DNA of 60,000 nt from Symsagittifera roscoffensis (taxonomy: Eukaryota > Xenacoelomorpha > Acoela > Convolutidae), in the NCBI RefSeq assembly GCF_963678635.1, contig NC_087067.1, positions 34,749,509-34,809,508 on the forward strand, in the 5' to 3' direction. Both the position numbers and the translations under genes were made by a program. Positions within the stretch are counted from its first letter, which is position 1, and every line of letters starts with the position of its first letter. The notes beneath the pieces are model-generated. The model was not told the origin of the DNA, searched no databases, and saw nothing but the letters and a program-made list of their open reading frames with translations. Of this stretch, positions 58,628-60,000 are shown piece by piece.

Positions 58628-60000
58628 CTGAAATCAACATAATGCATAATTTAAAGTTGTCCTGTTATCCCATTGCTCTTCAGACTTTTTTATTCCAAAC
58701 TTCAAAGAAAATAACTGAAAATTTGTGATCGCGTGGTTTGCGTTTTTCCAGATAAACTTCGACATTTTTAACAAACTTTGCCGAAGTTTTTCTAAACCTC
58801 TAAACCGCCCGAAATGCATGAAAGCTGAAAATTAAAAGAAAATTTTATGCTCTGAGCAAACTTTTTTTTAATAATTTTTTTTACTTTGATCATTTTTTGT
58901 CCATTTAGGGGTTTGGAAATTAAAGTAGTCAATTCGTTTAAACTGTCAAAGTGTCAATATGGGATGATTGTTGCGCTCAATTATTCCGAACTAATATAAT
59001 CGCAGCGTATCGCAGCGCCAAAATCATCCGTCTCAGGAACCATTACAAATTAAATGGACCCACACTAGTTTATATCAATAATGGTAACAAGAACGAAACT
59101 TTCATCGAGTTTTTCTTAAACCATATTTTTGTCCGTCTTGCAGTTTCCTAAATTTTGCATTGCCATTGAATTTTGTAGTCAATGATGATTGTTTTTGGTG
59201 TAGCTATCTTTTCCAGAAGAATTTCATCTTTTAAACAAACTTTTTACAGGTCTCCTTTCCTCAACCCAAACAGATGAAAATTCTTTGAGCTCAATTATAA
59301 AGGGTTGCTTATTATAAATGAAGAATAATATACTTAATACAAAAGCAATGTTTCTAATATAAAAAAGTTATTAAAAATAGCCAACAGACAGTTGGAAAAG
59401 AATCAATGAACGCAAGAAAACAGGAAAAAAAAATTTTGGGAGAACTGCAACTCTCGAATTTCAAAAGTACAAAAAATGGCTTCCAGGCTTTTTCAGCTTC
59501 CGAACATTTTATGGTTGACAATTTTTTGATAAAATTAACTCGATTTGAGAAAGCAGGATCAAAAAGTAAACGTTTTTACTCCACTGGGAAATCTAAAATT
59601 TAAAATCCACTTTTGAAAGTAGAAGTCGGTCCCGTTTTTTGCAACCTAATCCAGCTTCAGAAGGAATCTGCAACCCAGGAGGTATTTTTGAGTACAAATA
59701 CAGGAGACAAAAAAGAGTTGTGTGAAATTGGAAATGCTATTTTTTCGAGGAAAAATTAAAAACATTGTGAATTAAGAATCTTAATAACTTATTTAAAAAC
59801 TTGACAAAAAATTAAAAAAGGAAAAGAGGGAGGCGAGTGATGGCCGAGCAAACCGAAGAGGAAGAAAAAAGAAATTTGTTCGCGTGTTAAAGCTAAAGCT
59901 TTGACTTTTCGCTTTAATGCGAAAAACTACTTAGTTAAGCTGAGATTTGGAACCGCATTCACTTTGTGCGACTTCTGCACTGTCTTGGGCGATTTCTGAC
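58628..60000. other. Unassigned AT-rich sequence at the right edge
   Basis: No convincing gene. Open frames at 58951-59151 and 59406-59603 on the plus strand have ordinary composition and lack domain or splice support. Confidence 0.5.

Overview
The window is repeat-dominated DNA from an invertebrate animal. There are no bacterial operons. The host exons are short and bounded by GT...AG introns ending in pyrimidine runs plus CAG, and most of the sequence is transposable elements nested in AT-rich DNA. The TTTTCAG-like acceptors and some very short introns would suit a nematode, but the species cannot be fixed from this sequence.

Layout. 1-2193: an 83-bp satellite with higher-order structure. 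3929-7193: a decayed Ty1/copia element with a perfect 5-bp target duplication. 8195-15396 (minus strand): a young Ty3/gypsy element with tRNA-Ser-type priming (called M1 here); its 259-bp LTRs differ at one visible position. 15541-15868: a fold-back MITE. 16143-22151 (minus): at least seven exons of an unrecognised host gene, with one intron filled by a ~2.1-kb tandem repeat. 25298-26352: two tandem copies of a Helentron/Helitron2-like non-autonomous element. 26687-45609 (minus): an 18.9-kb LTR element with a 4-bp target duplication and LTRs that look identical. It sits inside an older decayed gypsy copy (26372-26682 plus 45614-47520). 47909-53843 (plus): an old, broken relative of M1 (called M2) with a perfect 5-bp target duplication. 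52988-56863: a 1938-bp tandem duplication covering the M2 tail, its 3' LTR and the last exons of a plus-strand host gene. 57318-58348: a fold-back element with TA target sites. 58500-58627: a minus-strand host exon.

The centrepiece is the 18.9-kb element. From its promoter end it carries a small leader ORF, a basic 156-aa ORF, a single 2740-codon gag-pol, a cluster of tiny ORFs (two strongly hydrophobic), a 377-codon ORF with no start codon, an 872-aa envelope-like membrane glycoprotein, and two further unrecognised ORFs. All are open. Neighbouring frames are joined by ATGA or TAAATG overlaps, and a consensus splice donor sits on the stop codon of the 156-aa ORF. This looks like a complex retrovirus-like gene layout. 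The envelope resembles, by my reading, the chuvirus-type glycoproteins found in some animal retroelements; that match was not searched.

M1 and M2 share a gag start codon built across the LTR/primer-binding-site junction. M1 also has gag and pol in one frame separated by a lone TGA. Parts I could not assign (about 22.2-25.3 kb, 47.5-47.9 kb, 56.9-57.3 kb, 58.6-60 kb) are AT-rich with no convincing gene.
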